Positions 47,330-56,067 of a stretch of 64,000 bases of DNA are shown in pieces. How positions within the stretch are numbered: position 1 is the first letter of the stretch; the number at the start of each line of letters is the position of its first letter. The translations under genes and the position numbers were made by a program. Below the pieces are notes generated by a model. The model did no database searches, was not told where the DNA came from, and worked only from the letters and a program-made list of their open reading frames with translations. Origin of the DNA: Bog-473 sp963711065 (GTDB lineage: Bacteria; Actinomycetota; Acidimicrobiia; Acidimicrobiales; RAAP-2); the NCBI GenBank assembly GCA_963711065.1, contig CAVQCO010000005.1, positions 62,001 to 126,000 on the forward strand, given 5' to 3'.

Positions 47330-48696
47330 CCGACGCGGCGCCGCCCGGGCCGGGGCCGCCCGTGGCGCCCGTGCCGCGGCGCTACCTCCTGTGCACGACG
47401 CCGACCCTGGGCCACACGGCGCCGCTGCTGGCGCTCGCCACCCGGCTGGCCGGCGAGGGGCACGACGTCGTGTTCTTCACGACGGCGCACTACCGGGAAC
47501 GGGTCGAGGCGACCGGCGCCACGTTCGTGCCGTTCGCCGAGGAGTACGACGCCCACGACCTGATGGTGGCCAACCCGGCGCGCGAGTCGTCGTCCAAGCG
47601 CGGCATCCGGGGCGTCAAGGACGACCTGCGGCGGATCTTCATCGGGCCCATACCCGGGCAGTACCGCGACCTGCGCGCCATCCTCGACGGCTTCGCCGCC
47701 GACTGCATCGTGACCGACACAATGTTCCTGGGCGCGCTCCCCCTCGCGCTCGGCCCGCGCGACGAGCGCCCGGCCCTGGCCTGCATCGGCGTGATGCCCT
47801 ACGCCTCGTGCAGCCGGGACACGGCGCCGTTCGGCGTGGCCCTCCAGCCGGGCTCGGGGCCGCTGTCCCGGGCGCGCAACCGGGTCCTGAACTGGTCCGC
47901 GCAACACGTCGTGCTGGCGGACATCCAGCGCTTCGCCCGGGCGCGGCTGGCCGAGACGGGCGCGCCGCGCTTCCGGGGCTACTTCGTCGACCTGGTGCCC
48001 AAGGTGGTCGACGCCTACCTGCAGGCGACGGTGGCGGGCTTCGAGTACCCGCGCTCGGACCTGGCGCCGTCGGTGCGCTTCGTCGGGCCCATCCTCGCCC
48101 CGCCGTCCGCCGCCTCCTTCGAGGAGCCGTGGTGGTGGGCCGAGCTCGGGGCCGGCCGGCCGGTCGTGCACGTCACGCAGGGCACGCTGGACAACGCGGA
48201 CCTGGGTCGGCTCGTCGGCCTGACCGCCCGGGCGCTGGCGGCCGACGACGTGCTCGTCGTCGCCACCACCGGCGGGCCCGACCCCGCGCCGCTGCGACCG
48301 GACCTGCCCGCCAACGCGCGCCTCGAGCGCTTCGTCCCCCACGACGTGCTGTTGCCCCACGCCGACGTGATGGTCACCAACGGCGGCTACGGCGGGGTGC
48401 AGCAGGCGCTGGCCCACGGGGTGCCGCTCGTGGTGGCCGGCGACAGCGAGGACAAGCCCGAGGTCGCGGCACGGGTGCAGTGGTCGGGCGCCGGCGTCAA
48501 CCTGCACACCGGCCGGCCGTCGGTGGCCATGGTCGCCCGCGCCGTGCGCCGGGTCCTCGCCACGGGCTCGTACCGCGAGCGGGCGCGTGCGCTGCAGGCC
48601 GAGATCGCGGCGAGCGACCCGCTCGCCACCATCGGGACGGCGCTCGCCGAGCTGGGTGCGGCCGGCGCCGAGGCGAACCGGTCCGCCGCGGAGTGA
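47326..48696 (+). CDS. GT1 family glycosyltransferase (MGT/UGT type)
   Basis: Cytoplasmic GT-B enzyme of 456 residues. The N-terminal acceptor domain begins LLCTTPTLGHTAPLLALATR, typical of macrolide-type transferases. The C-terminal nucleotide-sugar domain has VVHVTQGTLDN (equivalent of the V-Y-V-S-x-GS loop), RFVPHDVLLPHADVMVTNGG and YGGVQQALAHGVPLVV, the donor-binding motif region. It usually glycosylates lipophilic small molecules, sterols or antibiotics from UDP- or TDP-sugars. ATG 47326 overlaps the GH13 stop by four bases. The acceptor is unknown; a host glycolipid or a detoxification role are both possible. Confidence 0.88.
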   Translation: MTDAAPPGPGPPVAPVPRRYLLCTTPTLGHTAPLLALATRLAGEGHDVVFFTTAHYRERVEATGATFVPFAEEYDAHDLMVANPARESSSKRGIRGVKDDLRRIFIGPIPGQYRDLRAILDGFAADCIVTDTMFLGALPLALGPRDERPALACIGVMPYASCSRDTAPFGVALQPGSGPLSRARNRVLNWSAQHVVLADIQRFARARLAETGAPRFRGYFVDLVPKVVDAYLQATVAGFEYPRSDLAPSVRFVGPILAPPSAASFEEPWWWAELGAGRPVVHVTQGTLDNADLGRLVGLTARALAADDVLVVATTGGPDPAPLRPDLPANARLERFVPHDVLLPHADVMVTNGGYGGVQQALAHGVPLVVAGDSEDKPEVAARVQWSGAGVNLHTGRPSVAMVARAVRRVLATGSYRERARALQAEIAASDPLATIGTALAELGAAGAEANRSAAE

Positions 48697-48705
48697 CCTG
48701 GTCGC

Positions 48706-49026
48706 TCAGCCGCCGGGCGGCCGGTACTGCACCTCCTTGCGCGCGGCGGCGTCCATCTCCTCGGGCGTGATGAGCACGACGGTGTTGGACACCGCGCCGC
48801 CCCCGGCGCTGACGGCCAGCCCCGCCGCGGCCACCGAGGCGTTGTCGGGCATGTCGGCGACCAGGTAGACGTCGGAGCCCCCGAAGGCGAAATAGAAGCA
48901 CTCCACCGTGCCGCCCAGCCCCTCGATCAGCGCCGTCGCCGCCTTGACCCGGGCCGTGCCCCCCTCGGCCCTCACCCCCTTGATGCCGTCCAGCGTGTAC
49001 TTCACTTCGAGCAGGAATTTGGGCAT
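48706..49026 (-). CDS. GYD-domain protein
   Basis: Small cytoplasmic protein of 106 residues in the GYD family of ferredoxin-like dimeric alpha/beta barrels: PKFLLEVKYTLDGIKGV at the start, AFGGSDVYLVADMPDNASVA in the middle. The start at ATG 49026 has GGAGG 8 nt upstream; the in-frame GTG at 49035 is inside the ribosome site. Function of GYD proteins is not known. Convergent with the glycosyltransferase gene. Confidence 0.85.
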   Translation of the reverse strand: MPKFLLEVKYTLDGIKGVRAEGGTARVKAATALIEGLGGTVECFYFAFGGSDVYLVADMPDNASVAAAGLAVSAGGGAVSNTVVLITPEEMDAAARKEVQYRPPGG

Positions 49027-49115
49027 GGTTGCCACCTCCGTGTCGCGTGTCGCGTGTCGCTCACGTTAGGCCGCGGTGCCTCGGCGCGCCCGGGCCCGCC
49101 CCGGAGCCGTGTCCC

Positions 49116-50090
49116 CTAGAGGTCGACCGGCGACATGTCGGCGTAACGGTCGCCCTTGGCCGGGGCGACGCTGTCGAGGACCGCCAGGTCCTCCTCGGTC
49201 AACTCGACGTCGAGGGCGGCCACGTTCTCCTCGAGATAGGTGCGCCGCTTCGTGCCCGGGATGGGGGCGACGTCCCGGCCCGCGGCGTGCACGAAGGCGA
49301 GGGCGACCTGCCCCGGCGTGTGGCCCTTGGCTTCGGCGAGCTGGTCGACCACCTCGACGATGGCGACGTTGGCGGCCAGGTTGTCGCCCTGGAACCGGGG
49401 CTGGTGGCGGCGGAAGTCGGCCTCGTCGAGGTCGTCGAGCGATCGCAGCTTCCCGGTGAGGAAGCCGCGCCCGAGCGGGCTGTAGGGGACGAAGCCGATG
49501 CCGAGCTCACGGAGCGTGGGCATGATCTCGCGCTCGGGGTCCCGCGACCAGAGCGAGTACTCGGTCTGCAGGGCCGAGATCGGGTGCACCGCGTGGGCCC
49601 GGCGGACGGTGTCCGGCGCCGCCTCCGACAGGCCGAGGTAGCGGACCTTGCCCTGGGCGACGAGCTCGGCCATGGCGCCGACGGTCTCCTCGATCGGCGT
49701 GTCGGGGTCCACCCGGTGCTGGTAGTAGAGGTCGATACGGTCGACACCCAGCCGGGACAGCGACCCGTCGCAGGACCGGCGCACGTACTCGGGCCGGCCG
49801 TCGACGGAGCGCTTCGCCGGGTCGTCGGGGTCGCGCACGATGCCGAACTTGGTGGCGATGACTGCTTCGTCGCGGCGGCCGGCCAGCGCCTTGCCGACCA
49901 GGATCTCGTTGGTGTGGGGCCCGTACATGTCGGAGGTGTCGAAGAAGGTCACCCCGAGATCGAGCGCCCGCTGGATGGTCGCGACCGACTCGGCATCGTC
50001 GCGGGGTCCGTAGAAGTCCGACATCCCCATGCAGCCGAGCCCCTGGCGCGAGACCGTGAGGCCCTGGGTTCCGAGCGCGATCGTCTCCAT
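49116..50090 (-). CDS. Aldo/keto reductase
   Basis: NADPH-dependent oxidoreductase of 324 residues, AKR13-like. The catalytic tetrad is visible: Asp and Tyr in FFDTSDMYGPHTNE, Lys in AVIATKFG, His in LYYQHRVDP. The cofactor pocket is seen in YSPLGRGFLTGKL and IPGTKRRTYLEENVAA. The start at ATG 50090 has GAGGAG 9 nt upstream. Reduces or oxidises carbonyls of unknown identity. The protein is soluble and cytoplasmic. It stands on the minus strand between GYD and PPOX genes, probably as its own unit. Confidence 0.93.
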   Translation of the reverse strand: METIALGTQGLTVSRQGLGCMGMSDFYGPRDDAESVATIQRALDLGVTFFDTSDMYGPHTNEILVGKALAGRRDEAVIATKFGIVRDPDDPAKRSVDGRPEYVRRSCDGSLSRLGVDRIDLYYQHRVDPDTPIEETVGAMAELVAQGKVRYLGLSEAAPDTVRRAHAVHPISALQTEYSLWSRDPEREIMPTLRELGIGFVPYSPLGRGFLTGKLRSLDDLDEADFRRHQPRFQGDNLAANVAIVEVVDQLAEAKGHTPGQVALAFVHAAGRDVAPIPGTKRRTYLEENVAALDVELTEEDLAVLDSVAPAKGDRYADMSPVDL

Positions 50091-50171
50091 GGGTTCGAGC
50101 TCCTCTGTCGGTGATGCCTTGCACCCTACGGGCGGGTGCCGCCGCCGCGTCGCGGCGTCCCGGGCGGCCCG

Positions 50172-50618
50172 TCAGGCGCGGCCGGCGTTGGACGAGACGG
50201 CCTCGGCGCGCACGAAGACGGCGCAGCGGCGCTCGGCCGCCATGACGCGGTCGTACTCCGCCCAGTCCTCGTGGCTGCCCCCGGCGGCGCGGAAGACGGA
50301 CCGGAGGAGCTCGGGCACGTCGATCCCGAGGTCCAGCCCGTCGTCAGGCCCGACCAGGCGCGCCGGGCCCGAGACCGCAGCCCAGTCCCAGCCGTCCTTG
50401 AAGACGAGCGTGGCGCGACCCGAGGCCCGCAACAGGCCGAGCTTGCGGCTGTCCCCGCCCACCACGGCGGCGACGCCGGGCGTCCCGTCGACGGGGTCGT
50501 CCATGACACCGGCGTTGACCACCGAGGCGTGGACGCTCCCGTCGGGCCGGCCGACGGCGATGACGGCGAGATTGTGGTCGGCGGCGGCCAACCGGGCGGC
50601 GTGGTCGAGATCTGCCAT
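50172..50618 (-). CDS. PPOX-class flavin/F420-binding oxidoreductase-like protein
   Basis: 148-residue split-barrel protein of the pyridoxamine-phosphate-oxidase-like superfamily, in the group that in Actinomycetota often uses coenzyme F420. Visible traits: HNLAVIAVGRPDGSVHASVVNA, the strand that lines the cofactor, and KLGLLRASGRATLVFKDGW. The start ATG 50618 has GAGG 7 nt upstream. Substrate unknown. It follows rimI by 30 bp on the same strand, so it may be read through from the tsa operon. Confidence 0.82.
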   Translation of the reverse strand: MADLDHAARLAAADHNLAVIAVGRPDGSVHASVVNAGVMDDPVDGTPGVAAVVGGDSRKLGLLRASGRATLVFKDGWDWAAVSGPARLVGPDDGLDLGIDVPELLRSVFRAAGGSHEDWAEYDRVMAAERRCAVFVRAEAVSSNAGRA

Positions 50619-50648
50619 ACCCCATCCTCGCGCCGCCGCCGCGGCCGG

Positions 50649-51182
50649 CTAGCGCCGGCCGCCCTCCTCGACCGGCACACCCGCGGCGGCCAGCGCCTCG
50701 AGGCGCAGCCCGTACGCCTCGGCGTCGATGTCGTAGACCCACATCACCAGCGCGTCCTGCTTCGTCACCGGGTAGTAGTTCTTGCGCACGGCGACCGGCG
50801 CGAACCCGAAGCGCCGGTACAGCGCCTGCGCCGGCTCGTTGTTGGCCGCCACCTCGAGCGAGATGTGCTTGACCCCGCCGGCCCGCAGCGTGCGCAGCCC
50901 GTCGACGATCATGGTGGTGGCCACCCCGGTGCGCTGGTAGGCGGGCGCCGTGGCGATGGTCGTCATGTGCGCCTCGTCGTCGACCATCATGAAGCCGATG
51001 TAGCCCGCCAGCTCGTCGCCGTCCCAGGTCGCCCGGTACAGGCGGCCCTTGCGCAGCGCCAGCTCGGAGTTGAACACCTCGGGTGACCACGGCTCCGGGA
51101 AGACCACGCTCTCGATGCGGAGCAGCTTGCGCAGGTCGCGCCGCTTGAGCTTCTCGATGCGCAGCGTCACGGCCGCCCTCAC
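50649..51182 (-). CDS. rimI: RimI-like ribosomal protein S18 / N-terminal alanine acetyltransferase
   Basis: GNAT acetyltransferase of 177 residues that acetylates N-terminal residues of proteins. The acetyl-CoA loop is AYQRTGVATTMIVDGL, followed by SLEVAANNEPAQALYRRFGF, the conserved RimI C-terminal part. GTG 51182 overlaps the tsaB stop (GTGA); GTG 51167 (TLRIEKLKRR) is also possible. The tsaB-rimI pairing is standard. The usual next gene, tsaD, is not found; a PPOX gene follows instead. Confidence 0.9.
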   Translation of the reverse strand: MRAAVTLRIEKLKRRDLRKLLRIESVVFPEPWSPEVFNSELALRKGRLYRATWDGDELAGYIGFMMVDDEAHMTTIATAPAYQRTGVATTMIVDGLRTLRAGGVKHISLEVAANNEPAQALYRRFGFAPVAVRKNYYPVTKQDALVMWVYDIDAEAYGLRLEALAAAGVPVEEGGRR

Positions 51183-51922
51183 GCCCGCTCCGCGCGTGCG
51201 AAGTTGCTCGTTGCGTCCGCCTCACGCATGTAGAGAGGAACGAGCGAACCGGGCTCGACTGGCGATTCTCCCGCCGCGAGGCGCTCCAGGGCCAGGTCGA
51301 GGAGCGCCGCCGGCGGCGGGAAGGCCAGCGCCGGCGCCGGCGTGGCGACACCGGGCACCACCTCGAGGACGCTGCGGTAGCGGAGCGCGCCGTCGCCGGC
51401 CGCCAGCACCGGCGCCCCACCGAGCGCCCCCAGGGCGACGACCAGGTCGGCCGGCGCGAACAGCCCGGGGGCGATCGGCTGTTCGACGACGGCGCCGTCG
51501 GCGTCGAGCCGGTGGACCGCCGCGAAGACCTCGGCCCGGCGGGCGTCGACACAGGCCAGCACCAGGCCCCGGTGCCCGGCGGCGGACGCCCCCGCGGTGA
51601 GGATGTCCAGGCTCGTCGCGCCCAGGACGCCGATGCCGAGCGCCTGCGCCAGCGCCTTTGCCGTCGCCACACCGACGCGCAGGCCGGTGAAGAGGCCCGG
51701 ACCGACGTCGACCGCGATGGCACCGAGGTCGCGCGGCACGATCCCCAGCTGGGCCAGCACGTGCTCGAGCGCGGGTGCCAGCGTCTCGACATGGCGCCGC
51801 CGCCCGGTGAGGGTGAACTCGGCCTGCACGCCCGCGGGCGTCCGCACGGCGACGCCGACGGTCTCGGTCGCGGTCTCGATCGCCACCACCGGGAACGGCC
51901 CGGCCGCCGGGGCGGGGCTCAC
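51179..51922 (-). CDS. tsaB: tRNA t6A biosynthesis protein TsaB
   Basis: Inactive paralogue partner of TsaD needed to form threonylcarbamoyl-adenosine at position 37 of ANN-decoding tRNAs. The 247 residues begin with the actin-like fold: VVAIETATETVGVAV, then AVDVGPGLFTGLRVGVATAKAL, the TsaB signature. GTG 51922 overlaps the tsaE stop by GTGA. It lies between tsaE and rimI in the order known for actinobacteria. Confidence 0.93.
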   Translation of the reverse strand: MSPAPAAGPFPVVAIETATETVGVAVRTPAGVQAEFTLTGRRRHVETLAPALEHVLAQLGIVPRDLGAIAVDVGPGLFTGLRVGVATAKALAQALGIGVLGATSLDILTAGASAAGHRGLVLACVDARRAEVFAAVHRLDADGAVVEQPIAPGLFAPADLVVALGALGGAPVLAAGDGALRYRSVLEVVPGVATPAPALAFPPPAALLDLALERLAAGESPVEPGSLVPLYMREADATSNFARAERA

Positions 51923-52440
51923 GGCGCCCGCAGCTCGCTCGCCGGCTCCAGCACCGCCGCCACCTCGTCGGCCCGGCCCGCCCAGCCACCGCGCCCCACC
52001 ATGGTCACGGTCCGCCGGGCGGGGGACCCGAGGGGGTCCGGGACGCCGATCGTCACCACGAGCGCGCTGTCGCCGAGCGCCGGCGCTGCGAGATCCCCCC
52101 ACTCGACCACGGCCACCGCGTCCTCCTCGACGAGCTCGGCGAGGGCGAGGTCGGCCACCTCGGCCACCGAGCCCGTGCGGTAGACGTCGGCGTGGATCAG
52201 GTGCCCGACCGGGCTGCCGGCGCCGCACCGGTAGTGGCGCACCAGGGCGAAGGTCGGGCTGGTCACCGGGCCGGCCACGTCCAGCGCGGCGGCGAAGCCC
52301 TGAGCGAACACGGTCTTGCCGGCCCCGAGCTCGCCGGCGAGCAGCACGACGTCGCCGGGCCGGCACAGGCGGGCCAGGCGACCCGCCAGCTGCCGGGTGG
52401 CGGCCGGCGAGGCGGTCGTGCGCTCCAGCGGCCAGCTCAC
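51919..52440 (-). CDS. tsaE: tRNA t6A biosynthesis ATPase TsaE
   Basis: Small P-loop ATPase of 173 residues of the t6A complex. Walker A is LLAGELGAGKTVFAQGFAAA, with SPTFALVRHYRCG after it and HADVYRTGSVAEV and VEWGDLAAPALGD as the later conserved blocks. GTG 52440 overlaps the udg stop by GTGA. The long frame upstream to 52962 is shadow of udg. Confidence 0.94.
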   Translation of the reverse strand: MSWPLERTTASPAATRQLAGRLARLCRPGDVVLLAGELGAGKTVFAQGFAAALDVAGPVTSPTFALVRHYRCGAGSPVGHLIHADVYRTGSVAEVADLALAELVEEDAVAVVEWGDLAAPALGDSALVVTIGVPDPLGSPARRTVTMVGRGGWAGRADEVAAVLEPASELRAP

Positions 52441-53009
52441 GCCCGTCCCGCCGCCATGAGTCGCTTGGCCCGCACGAGGTCGGCCCGCATCTCGGCCATG
52501 GCCTCCCCCCCGGCGCGGAGCACGTAGGCGGGGTGGTACGTCGGGACGAGGCGGGCCCGTCCGCGCTCGTAGACCTGGCCCCGGAGCTCGCGGATGCCCC
52601 GTGTGCTCTCCAGCAGCAGCTTGGTGGCGAAGTTGCCCAGGGTCACGATCACGATCGGGTCGATGAGCGACACCTGCTCGGTGAGGTACGGACGGCAGGC
52701 CTCGATCTCGTGCGGCGCCGGGTCGCGGTTCTGGGGCGGCCGGCACTTGACCACGTTGGCGATGTAGCACTCGGCCCTCGTGAGGCCGATCTCCTCCCGC
52801 ATCAGGCGGTCGAGGAGCCGGCCCGACCGCCCGACGAAGGGCTCGCCCGCGAGGTCCTCCTCGCGGCCGGGGCCCTCGCCCACGAAGAGCAGGTCGGCCG
52901 CCGGGTTGCCCACGCCGAAGACGACCTGGGTGCGCCCCTTGGCCAGCGGGCACAGCGTGCACGTCGACGCGGTGAGGCGCAGCCGCTCCAGGAGGTCGGC
53001 GTCAGCCAC
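52437..53009 (-). CDS. udg: Uracil-DNA glycosylase, family 4 (FeS)
   Basis: Removes uracil from DNA. The 190 residues have the family 4 features: CTLCPLAKGRTQVVFGVGNP with two of the four FeS-ligating Cys, GEGPGREEDLAG as motif A, VKCRPPQNRDPAPHEIEACR with the other two Cys, and PTYHPAYVLRAG as the His-containing motif B. GTG 53009 lies within the alr stop region (frames overlap by 8 bases). It is inserted between alr and tsaE, where many actinobacteria have no gene. Confidence 0.93.
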   Translation of the reverse strand: MADADLLERLRLTASTCTLCPLAKGRTQVVFGVGNPAADLLFVGEGPGREEDLAGEPFVGRSGRLLDRLMREEIGLTRAECYIANVVKCRPPQNRDPAPHEIEACRPYLTEQVSLIDPIVIVTLGNFATKLLLESTRGIRELRGQVYERGRARLVPTYHPAYVLRAGGEAMAEMRADLVRAKRLMAAGRA

Positions 53010-54180
53010 CGGGCGCGTCGGGGTGGTTGACGAGGACGCGGGGCATGCGCGGGCCGACGCCGCACACGATTTCGTAGCTGATCGTCCCCAGCAGGGACGC
53101 CCAGTCGTCCGCCGTCACCGCCTCCGACCCCTGCCGGCCCAGCAGCACCACCTCGTCGCCCGGCCCCACCGAGTCGTCGTCGCCGCAGTCAACCACGATC
53201 TGGTCCATGGTCACCATCCCGGCCAGCGGGCGCCGCACCCCGCCGATGAGCACCTCGTAGCCGGCGCCGAACAACGCCCGCGGCACGCCGTCGGCGTAGC
53301 CGATCGGCACCGTGGCGACGAGCGAGCGCGCCGGCAGGGGGCGCAGCCGGCCGTAGGAGGGGCGCTCCCCCGCCGCGAGCGTGCGCACGGCGACCACGCG
53401 GGCCTTGAGCGACATGGCCGGCTGCAGCCGCGCGCCGCCGGTCTGGGCCTCCAAGGCGAGGCGCACGCCCTCACCCGGCAGGTACCCGTAGAGGCCGAGG
53501 CCGCAGCGCACCATGGCGTGGCGCGCCCGGGGGAAGGCGACGGTGCCCGCCGTGTTGGCGGCGTGCAGGACGGGCGGGTGGACGCCGTCGGCGCCCAGGG
53601 CCGCCACGAGGCGCTCGAAGAGGCCGAGCTGCATCTCCGTGAAGGCGCGGTCCTCCGCCGCCTCGCCGTCGGCCACGGGCAGGTGCGTCCACACGCCCTC
53701 GAGGTCGAGCAGCGGCTCGCGGCCCACCGCGGCCACCACGGCCGGGAGGTCCTCGGGCGCCGCGCCGACCCGGTGCATGCCCGTGTCCACCTTCACGTGG
53801 ACCGGCGTGCGTCTCCCCGCCGCCCGCGCCGCGGCGCCGAAGGCGACGACGGACCCGTCGGAGTACAGCGTCGGGGTGAGCCCGTAGGCCAGGGCCGTCT
53901 CGACGGCGTCGGGGCCGCACTCGCTGAGCAGCAGCACCGGGGCCGCAATGCCGTGCTGGCGCAGCTCGACCCCCTCGTCGACCAACGCCACGGCGAGCCG
54001 CGTCGCGCCGCCGGCCAGCGCGGCCCGCGCCACCGCCGGCCCCCCGTGCCCGTAGCCGTGCGCCTTGACCACCGCGCACAGCTCGGCCGGCGCCGCCAGG
54101 CGCGCCAGCACGGCGGCGTTGTGGGCCACGGCCGCCAGGTCGATCTCGGCCCAGGCCGGGCGGGAGCGCCCCTGCGCCAT
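53002..54180 (-). CDS. alr: Alanine racemase
   Basis: PLP enzyme that makes D-Ala for peptidoglycan. The 392 residues include RPAWAEIDLAAVAHNAAVLA, AVVKAHGYGHG with the PLP Lys, VHVKVDTGMHRVGA, and MVTMDQIVVDCG with SYEIVCGVGPRMPRV in the C-terminal barrel. The start ATG 54180 has GAGG 8 nt upstream; further upstream in-frame GTG codons up to 54249 are possible. Follows nnr by 61 bp on the same strand. Confidence 0.95.
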   Translation of the reverse strand: MAQGRSRPAWAEIDLAAVAHNAAVLARLAAPAELCAVVKAHGYGHGGPAVARAALAGGATRLAVALVDEGVELRQHGIAAPVLLLSECGPDAVETALAYGLTPTLYSDGSVVAFGAAARAAGRRTPVHVKVDTGMHRVGAAPEDLPAVVAAVGREPLLDLEGVWTHLPVADGEAAEDRAFTEMQLGLFERLVAALGADGVHPPVLHAANTAGTVAFPRARHAMVRCGLGLYGYLPGEGVRLALEAQTGGARLQPAMSLKARVVAVRTLAAGERPSYGRLRPLPARSLVATVPIGYADGVPRALFGAGYEVLIGGVRRPLAGMVTMDQIVVDCGDDDSVGPGDEVVLLGRQGSEAVTADDWASLLGTISYEIVCGVGPRMPRVLVNHPDAPGG

Positions 54181-54241
54181 GGTGACCGCCTCGTCGTCGG
54201 GCGGACCGGGAGGCACGAGGCGCACCGGGGCCGGCGCGCCG

Positions 54242-55663
54242 TCAGCCACGGGCACCCCCGCCGTCGTGCCCGTCCCCGTCGGCGAGCTCCGAGAGCAGTC
54301 GCCCCAGCAGGGCGGGGAGGTCGCCGGCGACGAGGCCCTGGGCCGGCCCGAGCGACGCCGCCCGCCCGTGCACGTGCGCGGCGAGCGCGGCCGCCTCGAG
54401 GGCGCCGAGGCCACGGGCGCAGAAGGCGCCGATGACGCCGGAGAGGACGTCGCCGCTGCCGGCGGTGGCGAGCGCGGGCCCGCCGGCGGCGGAGAGGAGC
54501 ACGTCGGGCGCCGCGGCCGCGCCCCGGGGGTCGGCCACCGCGGTGAGCGGTCCCTTGAGGAGGACGACGGCGCCCGTCGACGCGGCGAGCCGGCGTGCCG
54601 CCGCAAGACGGTCCGCGCCCGGCGGGCCGCCGGCCAGGCGGGCGTACTCGCCGTCGTGGGGGGTCAGGATGCTCGGCGCCTCCCGCTTGTCGAGCAGGGT
54701 GCGCGCCGCCGCCACGTCCCCGAGCGCGGTGAGCGCGTCCGCGTCGATCACGAGCGGCACCGGCACCGCCGCCAGCACGCCCCGGATCTCCTCGGCCACA
54801 GCGGCCCCCGTGCCGAGCCCGGGGCCGACGACGACGGCCTTGCACTTGGCGGTGGCCTCCAGGAACGGTCCGGCCCACCCCTCGGCCGGCAGGTGCATGC
54901 GCACCGCCTCCGTCGGCCAGGCCGCGGACGGGTCGCCGGGCGAGCCCAGCCGGATCATGCCGGCGCCGGCGGCCATGGCCCCCCGGCTGCACAGGACGGC
55001 CGCCCCCTCCATGCCCGCCGAGCCGGCCGCCACGCCCACGGCGTTCGTCCACTTGTTGCCCTGCCGGGAGCGGGGCGGCAGCAGCGCGGCCACGTCGGCG
55101 TCGTCGGCGAGGAGCGCCTGCGGCGTGGGGAACCCGATTCCGATGTCGGCCACCTCGACGGTGCCGGCCCGGGTCGGCCCGTCGCCCTGGAGCAGGCCGG
55201 GCTTGAGGGCGGCGAAGGTCACCGTGCGGTCGGCCCGCACCGCGGCGCCCGGCGCCTCGCCGCTGTCCGCGTCGACCCCCGACGGGATGTCGATGGCCAG
55301 CACGGCCGCCCCCGGCGGCACCGCCGGGGCGTCATAGGAGCCCCGGAACCCGGTGCCGTACGCGCCGTCGATCACGAGGTCGCAGGGGGGCAGCGCACCG
55401 CCACCCGGGGCGTCCGAGGCCTCCAGCACCCGGACCCGCACGCCGCGCCGGGCCAGCACGGAGGCGGCCACACGGCCGTCGGCGCCATTGCTGCCCTTGC
55501 CCACGACCACGACGACGCGCCGGCCGTAGGCGCCGCCGAGCATGCGCAACGCGGCATGGGCCACCGCCGTGCCGGCGCGGGTCACCAGGGTGTCGTGGGA
55601 GACCGACTGGAGGGCCGCCGCGTCGGCGGCCCCCATCTCGGCGCGGGTCAGGACGGGGCGCAC
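54242..55663 (-). CDS. nnr: Bifunctional NAD(P)H-hydrate epimerase / ADP-dependent dehydratase
   Basis: Repairs hydrated NAD(P)H. The N-terminal epimerase (residues 1-210) has VVVVVGKGSNGADGRVAASV and AIDIPSGVDADSG. The C-terminal dehydratase (ribokinase-like) has VVVGPGLGTGAAVAEEI, ILTPHDGEYARLAGG and PALATAGSGDVLSGVIGA, with the catalytic Asp in GSGDV. Length 473 residues, normal for the fusion. GTG 55663 overlaps acpS by 16 bp; the frame continues upstream only as shadow. Confidence 0.95.
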   Translation of the reverse strand: MRPVLTRAEMGAADAAALQSVSHDTLVTRAGTAVAHAALRMLGGAYGRRVVVVVGKGSNGADGRVAASVLARRGVRVRVLEASDAPGGGALPPCDLVIDGAYGTGFRGSYDAPAVPPGAAVLAIDIPSGVDADSGEAPGAAVRADRTVTFAALKPGLLQGDGPTRAGTVEVADIGIGFPTPQALLADDADVAALLPPRSRQGNKWTNAVGVAAGSAGMEGAAVLCSRGAMAAGAGMIRLGSPGDPSAAWPTEAVRMHLPAEGWAGPFLEATAKCKAVVVGPGLGTGAAVAEEIRGVLAAVPVPLVIDADALTALGDVAAARTLLDKREAPSILTPHDGEYARLAGGPPGADRLAAARRLAASTGAVVLLKGPLTAVADPRGAAAAPDVLLSAAGGPALATAGSGDVLSGVIGAFCARGLGALEAAALAAHVHGRAASLGPAQGLVAGDLPALLGRLLSELADGDGHDGGGARG

Positions 55664-56067
55664 GTGGCGGGTTGCGCCTCCTCCGCGACGACGAAGGCGA
55701 TGGCCACGGCGTCGGTGTGGGTGAGCGACAGGTGGAAGCGACCTGCGCCCTGGGCGCCGGCGAGCTCGGCCGCCGTGCCGGACAGCACGAGGAAGGGGGC
55801 GTTGCGGGTGGCGCCCGTCCCGGTCGTCCGGCGCACCTCGACGTCGGTCAGCGCGAAGGCGCCGATGCCGGTGCCGAGCGCCTTCATGACCGCCTCCTTG
55901 GCGGCGAAGCGCGCCGCCAGGCTCTGTGCCACGTCGGCCGACCCGGTGGCGTCGGTCTGCTCGGTCTCGGTGAAGCAACGCGCTGCGAAGCGGGGGCGGC
56001 GGTCGAGCAGGCGGCGGAAGCGCGCCACGTCGACCGCGTCCACCCCGACGCCGACGATGGCGCTCAC
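55648..56067 (-). CDS. acpS: Holo-[acyl-carrier-protein] synthase
   Basis: Transfers 4'-phosphopantetheine from CoA to acyl carrier protein. 139 residues with GVGVDAVDVARFRRL (Mg-binding Asp) and LAARFAAKEAVMKALG (Glu and Lys of the active site). GTG 56067 shares GTGA with the glmS stop. Position between glmS and nnr is the common actinobacterial arrangement. Confidence 0.95.
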   Translation of the reverse strand: MSAIVGVGVDAVDVARFRRLLDRRPRFAARCFTETEQTDATGSADVAQSLAARFAAKEAVMKALGTGIGAFALTDVEVRRTTGTGATRNAPFLVLSGTAAELAGAQGAGRFHLSLTHTDAVAIAFVVAEEAQPATCAPS

